From Phoronis australis (taxonomy: Eukaryota; Phoronida; Phoronidae), in contig NMRA01000430.1 of the NCBI GenBank assembly GCA_002633005.1, positions 99,420 to 163,419 of the forward strand: a DNA stretch of 64,000 bases, read 5' to 3'. Under the pieces are notes generated by a model, which did no database searches, was not told where the DNA came from, and saw only the letters and a program-made list of their open reading frames with translations. Positions within the stretch are counted from its first letter, which is position 1, and every line of letters begins with the position of its first letter. The position numbers were made by a program, and so were the translations under genes. Positions 45,017 to 57,400 of the stretch are shown here, in pieces.

Positions 45017-45784
45017 AACTCAAAATCCTGGATCCGCACCTGTGGTCTCACTAGTTGTCTTCTGAACTCGGTCTCTGTGTCGGCGGGAGATGTATACAAG
45101 GGACTGGATGAGAACCTGGATATAACGTGGGATTTTCGAGGATTTTACGTATTTTGTCTCACTCGACACATTCGCGCCCACTCAGACGATAACATATGCC
45201 GTCGCCATCTGCACTAGATATTGTCGCCTGACGGTAACATGTTTCGGTAAGCACGCGGCATATATTCAGTTGCACCGGCACATATTGTTGCCCTTCATGT
45301 TATTTTTAATGCAGACTGTGGACTTTTATTGCACGAAATTAAAACTGTGTCCCTAATCTTATTTAATTGACCCTCCCACCGAATCCGGCTACATCCCAAT
45401 TGTTTGAAATTGAACAATGACATAAAAACTGACGCCACTGGTGGGGGCTTTGTCTGGCGGGCATGCCGTGAAAAATACGCTAACAAGAAAGTCACGCATT
45501 TCTAAATATATGCGGGAATTTTCGCCTCTCGTCCTTTTACCAGGATCAAAGAGAGCGCGGCGCCAGATTCGGATACAGTTGTGATGATCGCATTGTCCGG
45601 TGCGAGCAAGACCCCACCATAAACCGAAGTAAACATCTCTGCCTGTACTTCAAAATGTATTAAGTAATAATTTTCATCAAAAACGAACACCACGGCGGTA
45701 TTAAGCTGGAAAAAAGAACCAAGTATGGTTTTCGATTTATAAAAAGCGATGAACTAATAAGCTAAAAGCATTGGGTGGATATTG

Positions 45785-46130
45785 GACATACTCGTTGGAT
45801 TTACAAACGCTGATCGAAGTTAACAATATCACACGCATTATTCTTTAAATATTCTTTCAATCTCGTTTAACCAGATTTTTTATTAGGAAACAGTTGTACT
45901 TAACTTGTGTCCACTCTTCATTTTTTATGACTGATATCAAGCTAGAATAGTTAGTCTGTGCAACTGAAATTGTCCACCGATTCCAAATCTTCAGTTTGGC
46001 CATCACCATATTGGCACTTTTGTATACATTTTATGACTTGAGTTCTAATAAAGATTAAAGTTGGACTAGTGACGTGTAGTTTTGTTTGCTGTGAAATGTT
46101 TAGTTTTAGGAGTAATCTGGAAAGTTCAGG
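45785..46130. repeat. Dispersed repeat of about 350 bp, copy 1
   Basis: It begins ACTCGTTGGATTTACAAACG and ends near GTAATCTGGAAAGTTCA. The copy at 47078-47435 has the same order throughout with frequent substitutions. Both contain TTCTAATAAAGATTAAA near the end. No coding capacity. Confidence 0.85.
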
Positions 46131-46644
46131 GATGGGTTCACACTAAACTAAACTAATTTTAATTAAAAGTTTTGCTGGCGATCAAAATCTACCATCGATT
46201 TGGTACTTCTCTATATGTCGCTCTCGAAAACACCTTTATGAAACTATTTCTGTGATCTCATCTCTTCGGACGACCATACCACTTCCCTCGGTTCCACTCA
46301 GTTTCCAAAAGTAGGTTTACTGTAAACTCAAGAGCTACATGGAGCGTTGAAATGCACCCATGACTGTAATGCAATGCCAGTAGTGTTTTTGATATCGTAA
46401 AATGGCCATTAAACGGCACAGAATGCATTGAATTACCTATCCAAAGCAAGGCGTCGTCTTCTCTATAAGAACACTGTCCGGCAAAATTAAATGAAAATCC
46501 GCAGGCGTAACTCACTTTTTTGAGAAAAAAATGAAATTTCCTCGGAGGCACAGCAGTGTTCCAATTGTTGTCGAGTTTAAAATAGGACTACACACTCCAA
46601 ATTGTTACCTTGCAAAGGGTTAAATAGATAAAAACATAGATGTG

Positions 46645-46710
46645 CAACAAGAGCAACGCGGAGCGTTGAAATTCGCCCACGATAGCACTGCATAAGGTGT
46701 GCTTCAATGA
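46645..46710 (+). repeat. Interspersed element head (GAGCAACGCGGAGCGTTGAA)
   Basis: The motif AACAAGAGCAACGCGGAGCG, TTGAAATTCGCCCAC is repeated in weaker form at 46331-46380 and inverted at 55555-55592. Three independent placements imply a dispersed repeat family. Confidence 0.65.
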
Positions 46711-47077
46711 GTATACTTAGAATTACAAGAATGTCCGTTAGATGTCGCATGTTGCGTCAAACCCATCCGAATTAAGAAGGTGGCGCCATGTCTGCAAAAC
46801 ATAACTATTTGCAGAATTTCATGAAAATAAGCTAACGAAGTCATAAGATATAGAGGCAAACGTAAGAAATAAACAATTGCCATTAGGGGCCACAGCTATA
46901 GTTCGATTTGTCTGTATCTGGTCATCTCTAGCCATTGCCGTGCCGTCTCTCATGGGATGTATAATAAAACAGTTAGCTGCAAAGTTATTGCACAGATATC
47001 AGATATCTGGAAATCTTCTGGAAAGGCAGAGAGACAATGAGGCAGATAAACGACCGTGCGTATTGACATAGGCCTAC

Positions 47078-47435
47078 TCGTTGGATTTATACAAACGCTG
47101 ATCAAAGTTAACAACATCACACGCATTATTCTTTAAATATTCTTTCAATCTCTTTTAACCAGGTTTTAGACTAGGAAACAGTTGTATTTAACTTTTGCCC
47201 ACTCTTCATTTTTTATGACTGACAAACAGCTATATGAGAATAGTTTTGTAATCAGAGCCACAGAAACTGTCCAGAAATTCCAAATCTTCACTTTCGCTAT
47301 CACCATCGTTTGTACACTTAGATACATGTTATGATTTGAGTTCTAATAAAGATTAAACTTGAACTAATGGCACGTGTAGTTTTGATCGCTGTGAAATGTT
47401 TTGTGTAGCTGATATCTGGAAAGTTCAAATAACTA
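47078..47435. repeat. Dispersed repeat of about 350 bp, copy 2
   Basis: It has the same orientation as the copy 1.3 kb upstream. Substitutions and small insertions (for example in the ATGACTGA region) show an old duplication or two insertions of one element. Confidence 0.85.
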
Positions 47436-48767
47436 CGCTAATTAAGCGTCTCTGACGATGAAAATCGATCGATGTTTTAATACTTCAACTTTAAAAAATA
47501 AAAGATATCAACCCGTTCCCGGTTAAAAACAGGTAGACAGGACTATTAAAACCGGTATGAAACATATCGTTCCATTGGTAAGTGGCTTCGGTCAAGATAA
47601 ACACATCAAATTAACTTTATAGTCATTTTGTAATATTTAAATGTACCAAGTTAAAACTGCTCTCCATAGTGGCAGGCCATATGCAAATGCCAGAGAAAAC
47701 CAATTCGGGTGTAATAACAATCAGGGTGCTAGCTCATTACCTATCTATTTCATTCCTTCAAATCTACATCAATGCAAAGGGTGAGCTGAATAGGCATCAT
47801 AAAAACAGCTAGGCTCGTAGGAAGGAAAAAATTATTGGGGGGGGGACACAAAACAATGATTTCGCCAACCTAACCCCTTGCTATCGTCACCCCCCACCCC
47901 ATTCTCTGGATGTCACCAGATTTGTACCGAGCCCCAACGGTGACCCCCACGTCCGCCATTGATGGGGATAATACCGCAGCCATCAGGATTTGGGTAATCG
48001 TGAACCAACAAAGATTCACGGAGAGTAAGAAATGGTCTAGGCCCCGAGCGCACTGACGGGTAGCTGGGAACTGCCTGAAGTAATAGCTGGGTCGAAGGCC
48101 AAGGTTCCAGTTTCGGGAAAACTTCATTTTATTATGGCCATTCTTTAAGTAATTTTTGGAAAGGTGAGGTCCCGAGGGGTGCCTTTGTGACCGTTTCAGA
48201 ATCCCTTGATGACACAAAGGCGGTACTCCAGCTTCTAGTTGCTGGGAAAATGATACAGAGTGTGTTCCAAAAATGTACACATTTCAACGCCTGGAGTTCA
48301 AATTAAGATCTCGTGGATAACTGGGATTCTAAGCCGGCCTACCGAATTGTTACACCTTATTTTTAACGTGGGTGTGCCTGTCATGACGTGCTCTGTGCAT
48401 GCGCGCACCCCAGGGGGGGGGGAGCTCGGGGGCTCGCTGGCAACTGAAAGTGGGCAAGAAGGTCCACCTCAGAAAAACAAAAAGTCCGAGAAAAACGAGA
48501 CAAAAGTCCACTAAAAAGGCAGGATTCGGCGAATGCACAATTTATGAACGAACTCCCGTGTTGTTTTTGTTTTCGTTAGTAAAAGGTCCACATCCTCAAA
48601 AATTCGAGCCCCCCTATATTTCAGACTGGGTACGCGTATGCCGTCTGTGTAGTGTGCACGGGAAATGCAAGCAAACGATTCAGTTTTGAAGAAAAATACT
48701 ACTGGAAACCAAAAACAGCAAGGAAGTTCAAAGACAACCTTTCCTAGTTGATGACGGTTTGTAAACT

Positions 48768-49062
48768 TAAACCCACAAATCTAGTTCCTAAGCTACTAAA
48801 CAATTTATTGTCACTTGAATTGTGAGAACATTTTAGGACACTTTGTTGAGTTGTCCGAAATTCATCAATTACTTTGAGACTTATTTCAGATAGACAAAAA
48901 TCCTTTTGTGTACTTTTATATTTGGAGATCTGATGATAAATCGAATTTCCCAATGTCGGCCTGCAATTAAGTTCATTGAAGTATTGTCATTTCTTACAAG
49001 ATTAGCTTCTAATTGTCAAAAAATCATCTCTCAATCAGATACATAAATCAGAAACCAACAAC
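48768..49062. repeat. Tandem diverged duplication of about 300 bp, unit 1
   Basis: It shares with 49125-49430 the ordered blocks TTATTGTCA..TGAATTGTGAG, TTTTAGATAG-like, AAGATTAGCTTCTAATTG and ATAAATCAGAAACCAAC. No open frame is conserved between the units. Confidence 0.8.
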
Positions 49063-49124
49063 AAAATCCATGAGCATTGCGTTTACCTTGATTTAATGAC
49101 TTAATTCCTTTTTGATCCCCTGTG

Positions 49125-49430
49125 TCTTTAAACAACAAATCTTGTACCCAAGTCAAAAAGCAATGCATTTATTGTCATATGAATTGTGAGTTAATTGTTT
49201 TGGGAAGTGTCCAAATTCCGCCAATGTTTTTGAGAGTTATTTTAGATAGGCAAAAAGCGTCAAATGCACTTTACAATTTGGGGATCGGATTATAGTTTTT
49301 TCCATATTCAGGCTTCAACTAAATTCCCTGAATCGTTATCATTTCTTAAAAGATTAGCTTCTAATTGCCAAAAATCACCTATTAACTTGTCGGTTTTCGT
49401 AGATACATAAACATGTAAATCAGAAACCAA
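49125..49430. repeat. Tandem diverged duplication of about 300 bp, unit 2
   Basis: Second unit of the pair, separated from unit 1 by about 60 bases. Divergence is considerable, so the duplication is old. Confidence 0.8.
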
Positions 49431-50229
49431 CGAATTTATTGATCAAAACGGAATGTTATAAGCAGGCACGCTCGCAGATTTTTGACGGACATTCATAGTA
49501 AGGTGTATTTTTGCTCTTTCCGATGTACCTATAAGGGTTCACGAGTTTAACATGACCAAAGAAAAATTATTGCAAGTCATTTGGGTACACTCGTTCGACA
49601 TGTACACGGTCACCCCAATGGTAGCCTCGACAGCAGTGTTTTCCACATGTGGGAATTCCTTACAAACAACTCAATAGTAACCATCTTCGAAAGAGCTACT
49701 ATTGTTGTGATAATATGGGAAACAGTAACATTATTTTATAACCAACCATCGGAAATAGTAATTTTGTGTAATTAACAAACATCAGTCTTTACGTTCTTTG
49801 AAATTCCTGACTCCCTTTCGATGGCGGTCAATCCTATTATATTTTCTTAACATTTTTTGGTTGTTTGGGTCGAATGTCTTGATACTGCTGTGCTGTGCAC
49901 GATTGTTTTGTTCAGTTGTGAATTTCGAATAAGAACTTCCCTCGTGAACACTTGGCAGTGTCGGATTTAGGCCTACATGCATAGGTGGATAAAGGAACAT
50001 TTCTTCGAACTGCTCCATCGAGAGAGGGTCCCGTCTGAAATGGGACATCTTAATCATGAAAAGCTAAGCATCACTGATTAAGCTTGGAAAAGAGTGACAG
50101 TTCATTCCACCGTGGAGTGGTCAGACGACGGTGCAGGAAGTGACCTTCCGGAAAGTTGGTTGCACGATTTCACAAAAAAAAACAGGAAAATAGACGTAAT
50201 CGAATCCAACACTGGGTCCTCTCTTCGTG

Positions 50230-50475
50230 AGCGTGCCTTTAAGAATTTGTCAATAGAAACATAAAAACTGCATGGGGCCACTTGAATGTCATCAATGGCC
50301 TCCTCCGTACGTGGGGCCGTGAAAACATCTATATCTTCAAAAATCAAGAAATGTGCAGCAATTGATGATATCTGTCAGGTCATTAATATACAATTCGAGA
50401 AAAAAGGGACAGCTGTATCCATTATCCCTTGCCAGAGAGGCCCGGGGCTTCTGGTTTTGCAGTCGCAATAGCGAC
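50230..50475 (-). pseudogene. Decayed reverse-transcriptase fragment (non-LTR retrotransposon)
   Basis: On the minus strand the frame LELYINDLTDIINCCTFL is followed, after a frameshift, by FLIFEDIDVFTAPRTEE. This matches the palm-domain YINDLPD...LFADD motif of LINE-type reverse transcriptases, with the catalytic ADD altered to ED. No longer functional. Confidence 0.5.
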
Positions 50476-51454
50476 TTACTGAATTTAAAAATCCAGTAAA
50501 TTCATACGCTCCGCAAAAGTTTCGCTTTACACCATTTTGTCAATTTTTCGAAATATATGCATGAAACATTATGTGCACGTTTCCAAGTGCATTTAGACGG
50601 CCTGTGCTGCGAAAGTGGAGACCCCAACAACAATGCCCTCATGGCCAGGGTCCTCAAAAGGTAAACCATGCACTGATACAGAGATGTAAAATGTTCTCTT
50701 GAGTTTTCTTTCTGGTCTATCCGCATTTAGCAGTCCTTCTTTTCTCGACTGTCCCCGCTCCCACGCGTATGTCAGTTGCCACGGTTTAACCCTGACGCCT
50801 AATTTTTTTTCGGTGGGATGGGCTTCCTACGGCCCCGTAAAAATTGTCTGGGGATGAGGGAATCTGAGCGGTGACCAGTGTAAGCGAGTAATTCTCCACA
50901 TGTCGATGGTCACAGGAAATTGTGTTTAGAGAACTCGGTGAGAAAGTCGTTTTAATATCTGTTAATGGATCAAAATTGTATTTGGTACCTTTTTGAGGTC
51001 TCTTTCTTGAAATGGACTTGAGACAAATTAAAGTGTCATCTTAAAACTGAGTGAAATTTATTAATTTTCGTGGCGGCCCCGGCCAGGGCTGGAGTTTTGA
51101 CCTAGATTCTACTAGTTGACCTAGAAGCTGACATATTAGGTCAGCAGTCATAAAGGGTTCTTTTATAACGTTTTGCGTGGAGTGGCACGTGACTTGTTAT
51201 TATATACAGCGGTGCCTGTTAGCGCATCCCTTTCATGACACAGTACCTAGGCCTACGGTAAAGTAAACCTGACTCGGCCTCGCTGATCTGATTTTGGAAG
51301 TAGGTCAACATCCTACGACCACAGAGATCCGGGAAGATAACTCGGTGCAAGTTATTCTGACCCCGTAACTCTGCCGCACGGTTTCGATCCGGGGTTTCGA
51401 TAAGATATCAGGCTCAAAGTAAGTCACCTTCGCAGTCTCTAGCGAGAAAGAAAA

Positions 51455-51484
51455 ATGGAAGCTCCATCTGTGAAGCACACCCAG
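51455..51484 (+). CDS. Aldehyde dehydrogenase exon 1 (start codon)
   Basis: ATG at 51455 in good context (AAAAATGG) encodes [10 protein letters not shown], then donor GTTTGT in phase 0. ALDH1A proteins have a short N-terminus ending KYTK/IKYTQ before IFINNEW, so this matches in length and last residues. It is 2.6 kb from the next exon and is inferred from phase and pattern. Confidence 0.7.
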
Positions 51485-54400
51485 GTTTGTACATGCCGTT
51501 TGGAATATAATTAACTATGAGACGTAGAATTTTCCCAGCTTTTTCGTGTACGTCATTAGTGTTTGGTTGGATAGCGCCGTCTTGAAACATCAAATGCATC
51601 GAACTGCAGTTCCAGTAAACGTCTTAGGTCCATTCAGTATTTCTAGTGTCGAACGAAAATGAGATTACGAAAACGGAGCCGTGTCAGACATGAGAAACGC
51701 TTGTGTGTTCCCGAAATAAGATGATCGGACAACATGCGTTACTGCATTCGCAACCCCGACATTTTCTTCCGTCCTAGAGGCAGCGTTGTTGTGCGGGAAT
51801 TTGGAATCCTGCTTAATCTCAAGATCGCGTATGCGTAGAACTTAGAATTGAATAGTTTAATGATGAAATCAGGTGAAATTTTTTGTTCAGTGTAAAGATT
51901 TTTTGTTATTATTGGCCTCGCGATCACCCATTTCCTCCTTTACCGTAACTTGTGTCGCAGAACCTGAGGAATTTGTCAGTGAATGACTAAATCAATTATT
52001 GTTTGGTGAAATACTTCGCCAGGAGTTGAAATTAAAGGTTGGTTAAAATTGACATTATTTTATTCAAATGTATAGTACAGTGAAAATTTTCATGAATGTG
52101 AACCAGGGGCGGATCCAGGTTTTTGAGTTAGGGGGAGCCAGTTCAGACATTCGCACCCAGCCCGAGCTTCCAAAAATCGGGAATGTGGGAGAATTTTAGG
52201 GGGGCATGGCCCCCTTGCCCCCTTCCCCCCTAAATCCGCCTCTGCTTAAGTAAACTTTATGAAACTGGGCCAATTAATGGGCTTTTTTGCACACTTGCCG
52301 GAGTCAAAGAAATGAGTGTCACGTGACCATCCGAATTACCAAATTTAATATGGGAGAATTTTTAGGAGGTCCATGGCCCCCATGCCCCCCTCTAAATCCG
52401 CCACTGCGAGCGTGATTATTTGAGTGACGTACTTGTCAAGTTGCCTCGTGTATTCCACTAGTTCACGCATACGCGATGATTTAAGCTGGATTCCATGTTC
52501 ATGCACAGCAGCGTAACTCTCCTAAACTACTTGGTTCATTTTCCGTTTAGTGTATTGTTACGGGTCCAAATTCTCGCATCTATTTAACGTACTGTACGCA
52601 GTAGAGTTGTATTAAAGTAAACTGGCGCATTTGTACGGAAATGGTAATTATGTTCAGTCAAAATTAGCGCCAATCAATTGAATTAGTACCGATACGTCCG
52701 TTTTAATTTTGAGGTCTCGGTAGAATAAAAAACATGTCGATTCTTCTTCTTTACTTGTGTTTTATTAGCCATCAACGTTCACGCTGGCCAGAAAAAATGA
52801 TTGATCGCATTCACGATATGCAACAAATAACACTGTAGATGGGGAGTGCATAACCTGGCCCCTCCAAAGAAATACTCAAACCGCCACAAATCGTTTCCAA
52901 ACTGTATCTATGTATTTCCACTGCTGTGTACCAAAGATAATAATATAGTGTACATCTTGTTGGCATTCTATCGCCTTACTTGTTTGGCGTTCTTGTTACT
53001 TGTTTATGGCTTGACCTGCGACTGAAACACGACATTGTGTCTGGGTTTCTGATAATGTGTCCTAGGTTTAATAATCCTGCAGTTTCACACTCATGCTGTT
53101 GTGTCATTTCCTCCCTTTGAGCAATGCTGTTATCTTTTAAATGAACTTTGAGAATGTCAACAGGAGAAAGCTGGTCAGACATGAAGTTCATTTGCCTTAT
53201 GTACTTCTTGACTGAACATGTAGACTTTCTGTGCATGTTATCAGGATAACTCGAAAAAGTCAATTATGATATCTTATTTCCATGTGGTCCATTAAGAATA
53301 ATACAATACAGGTGATAAATAACAGGCAATATAATGTTTATGCATCTTTGAACTGATAGAATTTTATTTCCGTTACAACCCAGAATATCGAAACCATCGG
53401 CGTTTATTGGAGTTGACAAACCCTAAAACGGGCGCATGTACGCATTGCTTGTGACGTGAGTTGCCGGCGGATTTGGTAGCAAATCTAGATTGGTTGATAA
53501 TGAAACGTTTTAACGTTAAAAATGCTCAAATTTTACTATCAATGAATAGCTTTTTGATACTGTACGTCGGTTTTCATTTCGTTATTCCATACGATATCAA
53601 CATCGGGAACTGGAGTATGTGAGGTCTCGAAAATATATTTCCTAGGTGTTCGGGATAATGCGCAGATAGCGTTTACCTCCAAGGAGTATTCCGGATGCGT
53701 CATAACGCTACAAAAGTACCCCGTGGAGTTGCGTCAGTGTGGCAAAACTGCAGTGACAGATATTGCAAAATCTCGCACACCAGGCCTGAAAGGGGAAATA
53801 ATTTATTTCGTGGACATTTAAAAAGAAACGTTCCTGAATATATATCGCAGCGGTTTAGGGTCAAATGTACGAAAATTGTTAAATGTGTGATAAAAGTATG
53901 CAATTTGACGAACATAATATATGCAACAAATCTCTGTCATGGGATTCCAGTTTTGAGCACTAAAAATTACGATTTCAGTTGAAGTTCAACTGTTTGCGGT
54001 TATTTTTATCAAACTCCGCTAAACCAATTTTCAAACAATTTTCAAGCATTTAGTGTGTTGAAAATGAATACCAAATGGATGTAAGTTATTTTCAGATCTT
54101 CATCAATAACGAATGGGTGAATTCAACAAGTGGTAAAACCTTCGCTGACATCAACCCGTCTACTGAAGAGGAGATATGTCGGGTACAAGAAGGCGACAAA
54201 GTACGAGCAGATAAGTCGAAGTGTTTACTGTTATGATACCATTTATGTGTGGCAAAAGTCATTGATTAGTGGCCGTATATAGCTTACGTTTCACCTGTTA
54301 TCTCAGAAGTGACACATAAAAACCTCGTGTTTACGCTAGCCTCCAGACGTTATGTTATCGGCAGCTAGAGTTTTTGCCACCGCCATGAGTCGATTTTTAT

Positions 54401-57400
54401 GCGCCCACATATTTATATGTGGACACATAGCCATATGACGCCAGTAATGGTCACTGACCTGTTACGTTTGGTCATTTGTTAACAAGCGCACCAGGTGTGG
54501 TAGCATAGAAGGCATCTCGACACATACCGTGTTTATTTCCAACTTCAGTAAAAACTTACCCAAAATAGCGGTAGACCCACAGTTTAAATACTGAAGCTGA
54601 TGACCGACTCAAGATGAATCTCCTGTAGATTTACCTAACGTGTTAGAGACGCTGAGGTTGGCTAGTGGTGAAATATACCAAATAGACACAGAAATTTAGG
54701 TGGGAATCGAACCACAGTTTTCTAGATTGTCAGTCCAGTGCTCTTACTACTGAAGACCCGATATCTGCGGAATTAATGTTTGCAACCAACTGTTGTGTCA
54801 TCCATCCCACGAGCGGCATTTTGCCTTTTTTACACGAGAGTTGGACCATTGTGTAATCAGCATTTTGCCAGTTTGTGCACTAGACCGGCAATCTAGAGAC
54901 GAGTGGTGCGTTTCCCAGTTGGGGTTCCTGATTTTTCTGTTTTTAATTGATGCGTTAAAGAATAGTCTGGGTGCACGCACCCATGCTGACCAATACAACT
55001 GCTTCCAGGCGGACGTTAACAAAGCTGTGGCGGCGGCAAGAAGTGCCTTCAAGCGCGGCTCCCCGTGGCGAAAAATGACGGCGTCAGCCCGTGGACAGCT
55101 TCTGAACAAGATGGCTGATATAGCCCAGCGTGACGCTGATTATTTGGCGGTAAGTTTCTCAGGTCTGAAGGCTTCAGAAGATGCTGGAGCTACATTATAA
55201 TAGTTTTACATAAGCTTAGCGGGTTTTATGTTGGTGTCGCTGCCGCGTATTTTACAGTTTGGTTTATTTGTGTATTGTGAGTCTAATATATGTGCAACTA
55301 GTCATAAAATCGATTTGTGATTTTTTGTTATTCTAACAGAGTCTTACCGCTTTGGAAATGGGTAAACCTGTTGAAGTAGCCAAAGGAGAAGTTCAATTCG
55401 GCATCAACATTCTACGTTATTACGCTGGATGGGCTGATAAGATACAAGGACTGNCGGCTATTGAGGAGACAATGACCATGCCTTTCCATTTTGCAAAGTA
55501 TGCCCTCTACTGGCCACTTTATGGTACCAATAAACAACCCTAGAAGGATACCGTATGCGGTGCAATTGTGGGCGCATTTCAACGCTCCGCGTTGCTCTTG
55601 TTCTGTTTTTAATTGATGTGTTAGAGAATAGTCTGGGTGCACCCATGCTGACCAATACAACTGCTTCCAGGCGGACGTTAACAAAGCTGTGGCGGCGGCA
55701 AGAAGTGCCTTCAAGCGTGGCTCACCGTGGCGAAAAATGGCGGCGTCAGCCCGTGGACAGCTTCTGAACAAGATGGCTGATATAGCCCAGCGTGACGCTG
55801 ATTATTTGGCGGTAAGTTTCTCAGGTCTGAAGGCTTCAGAAGATGCTGGAGCTACATTATAATAGTTTTACATAAGCTTAGCGGGTTTTATGTTGGTGTC
55901 GCTGCCGCGTATTTTACAGTTTGGTTTATTTGTGTATTGTGAGTCTAATATATGTGCAACTAGTCATAAAATCGATTTGTGATTTTTTGTTATTCTAACA
56001 GAGTCTTACCGCTTTGGAAATGGGTAAACCTGTTGAAGTAGCCAAAGGAGAAGTTCAATTCGGCATCAACATTCTACGTTATTACGCTGGATGGGCTGAT
56101 AAGATACAAGGACTGACGCTGCCAGCTGGTAATTATTTCTTACATCGTTGTCAAGAGGCTGCGGAACTGAGAGCCTGGCAATCTTAATGTGACTGTTTCC
56201 CGATTTTGACGTAGACTGTTTTACTGGATCTGAAACGAGATAAGAAAATGGTGAATTTCTTAGTTCAATTAAAACCCAGATGAATAATGCACATTGACTA
56301 TGTCTTTTTATAACCGCCAGGTGTCTTGCAAGCCCAGCTTAAAATTAACAATAACAATAACAGTAACATTAACTTACAACACTTAGGAATATTTTACAGA
56401 AGGTGACACACTGTGCTACCAAAGGCGGGAACCAATCGGTGTGTGCGGCGGTATAACTCCGGTGAGTGTGTGTGTGTGTGAGTGAGCAACAAATTACGTA
56501 TTTCTGTTGTTTGAATGTTTTCTGTTTCTATTAGTCACCGGGTGGTTGTATTGTGGGTGTTTTGCATCCTTGTGTTGAATTATCTCAATGATCATGGGAG
56601 TTACATTTGATGAAGACACCCTTTTCATGACACTTGGTGACCTGATGTGAGTTTAATCTGTGTCTGCACAGTCACAGGTGTCATGTCTGTGACTGAAAGA
56701 CTCGCTCAAAGTCACGCACGTTTATTTGACGCTTATTTTTCAGTGGAACTTTCCTACTGCCATGATAGCTCTCAAGATAGCCCCCGCGTTGGCTTGTGGA
56801 AATACCATAGTGTTGAAACCCGCGGAACAGACTCCTCTCTGTGGTCTTATTTTTGGCGCTTATGCCATCGAGGTAATGCATTATTTGGGCTATACAATCT
56901 GTTGCCAATTAACTGTAATGGAACTGTGAAGGGGGAGTAAAATAGCAACTTCACTTGCGATGTTTGTGAGCCATAACACACCTAAGAGACATGTCAGGTT
57001 TACATGGCATAATGCACGTGTGGAAAACTAAGGTATTAACTCCCCACCTTCAAAACTTCAATTATTTCTTTTCTGAAAAACACAAATCTACAACAAAGCA
57101 AGGCTGTCCACTGAAGTACACAACAGTCACACCTGTGCTCAGTTGGCAGCGTGCATGGGTGTCCCGTTACAGTAATCACGCTGTGGTCAGTTAGGCCTGC
57201 ACAAAGGTTATCTTACTTGGAGAGGTAACGCGCGTACGCGGTTGGCATAATTAAAATCATATATTTTACCTTAATTTATACTTGCCGTTGGTCCGATACT
57301 TATGGCAGTGTTATCATAAAGTTTCATTGATATTATTTGCTCCTTTCAGGCCGGGTTCCCACCAGGCGTCATCAATATCGTCCCTGGCTATGGTCCAACT

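Larger units (their letters stand above)
45017..51454. other. Intergenic, repeat-rich region upstream of the aldehyde dehydrogenase
   Basis: No protein-coding exon of a host gene was recognised. The longest frame (47870-48280, minus) has no recognisable domain. The region holds the repeats listed separately, a reverse-transcriptase fragment and, in its last part, presumably the dehydrogenase promoter. Confidence 0.5.

Noticed and set aside
44100-45099. Three long open frames (291-323 codons)
   Set aside because: They consist almost entirely of N from the assembly gap.
47870-48280. 136-residue minus-strand frame
   Set aside because: No domain or homologue recognised, no splice context, in a repeat-rich intergenic region.
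54699-54761. Functional tRNA gene
   Set aside because: A- and B-box are visible but the acceptor and anticodon arms do not fold properly; a tRNA-derived repeat is more likely.
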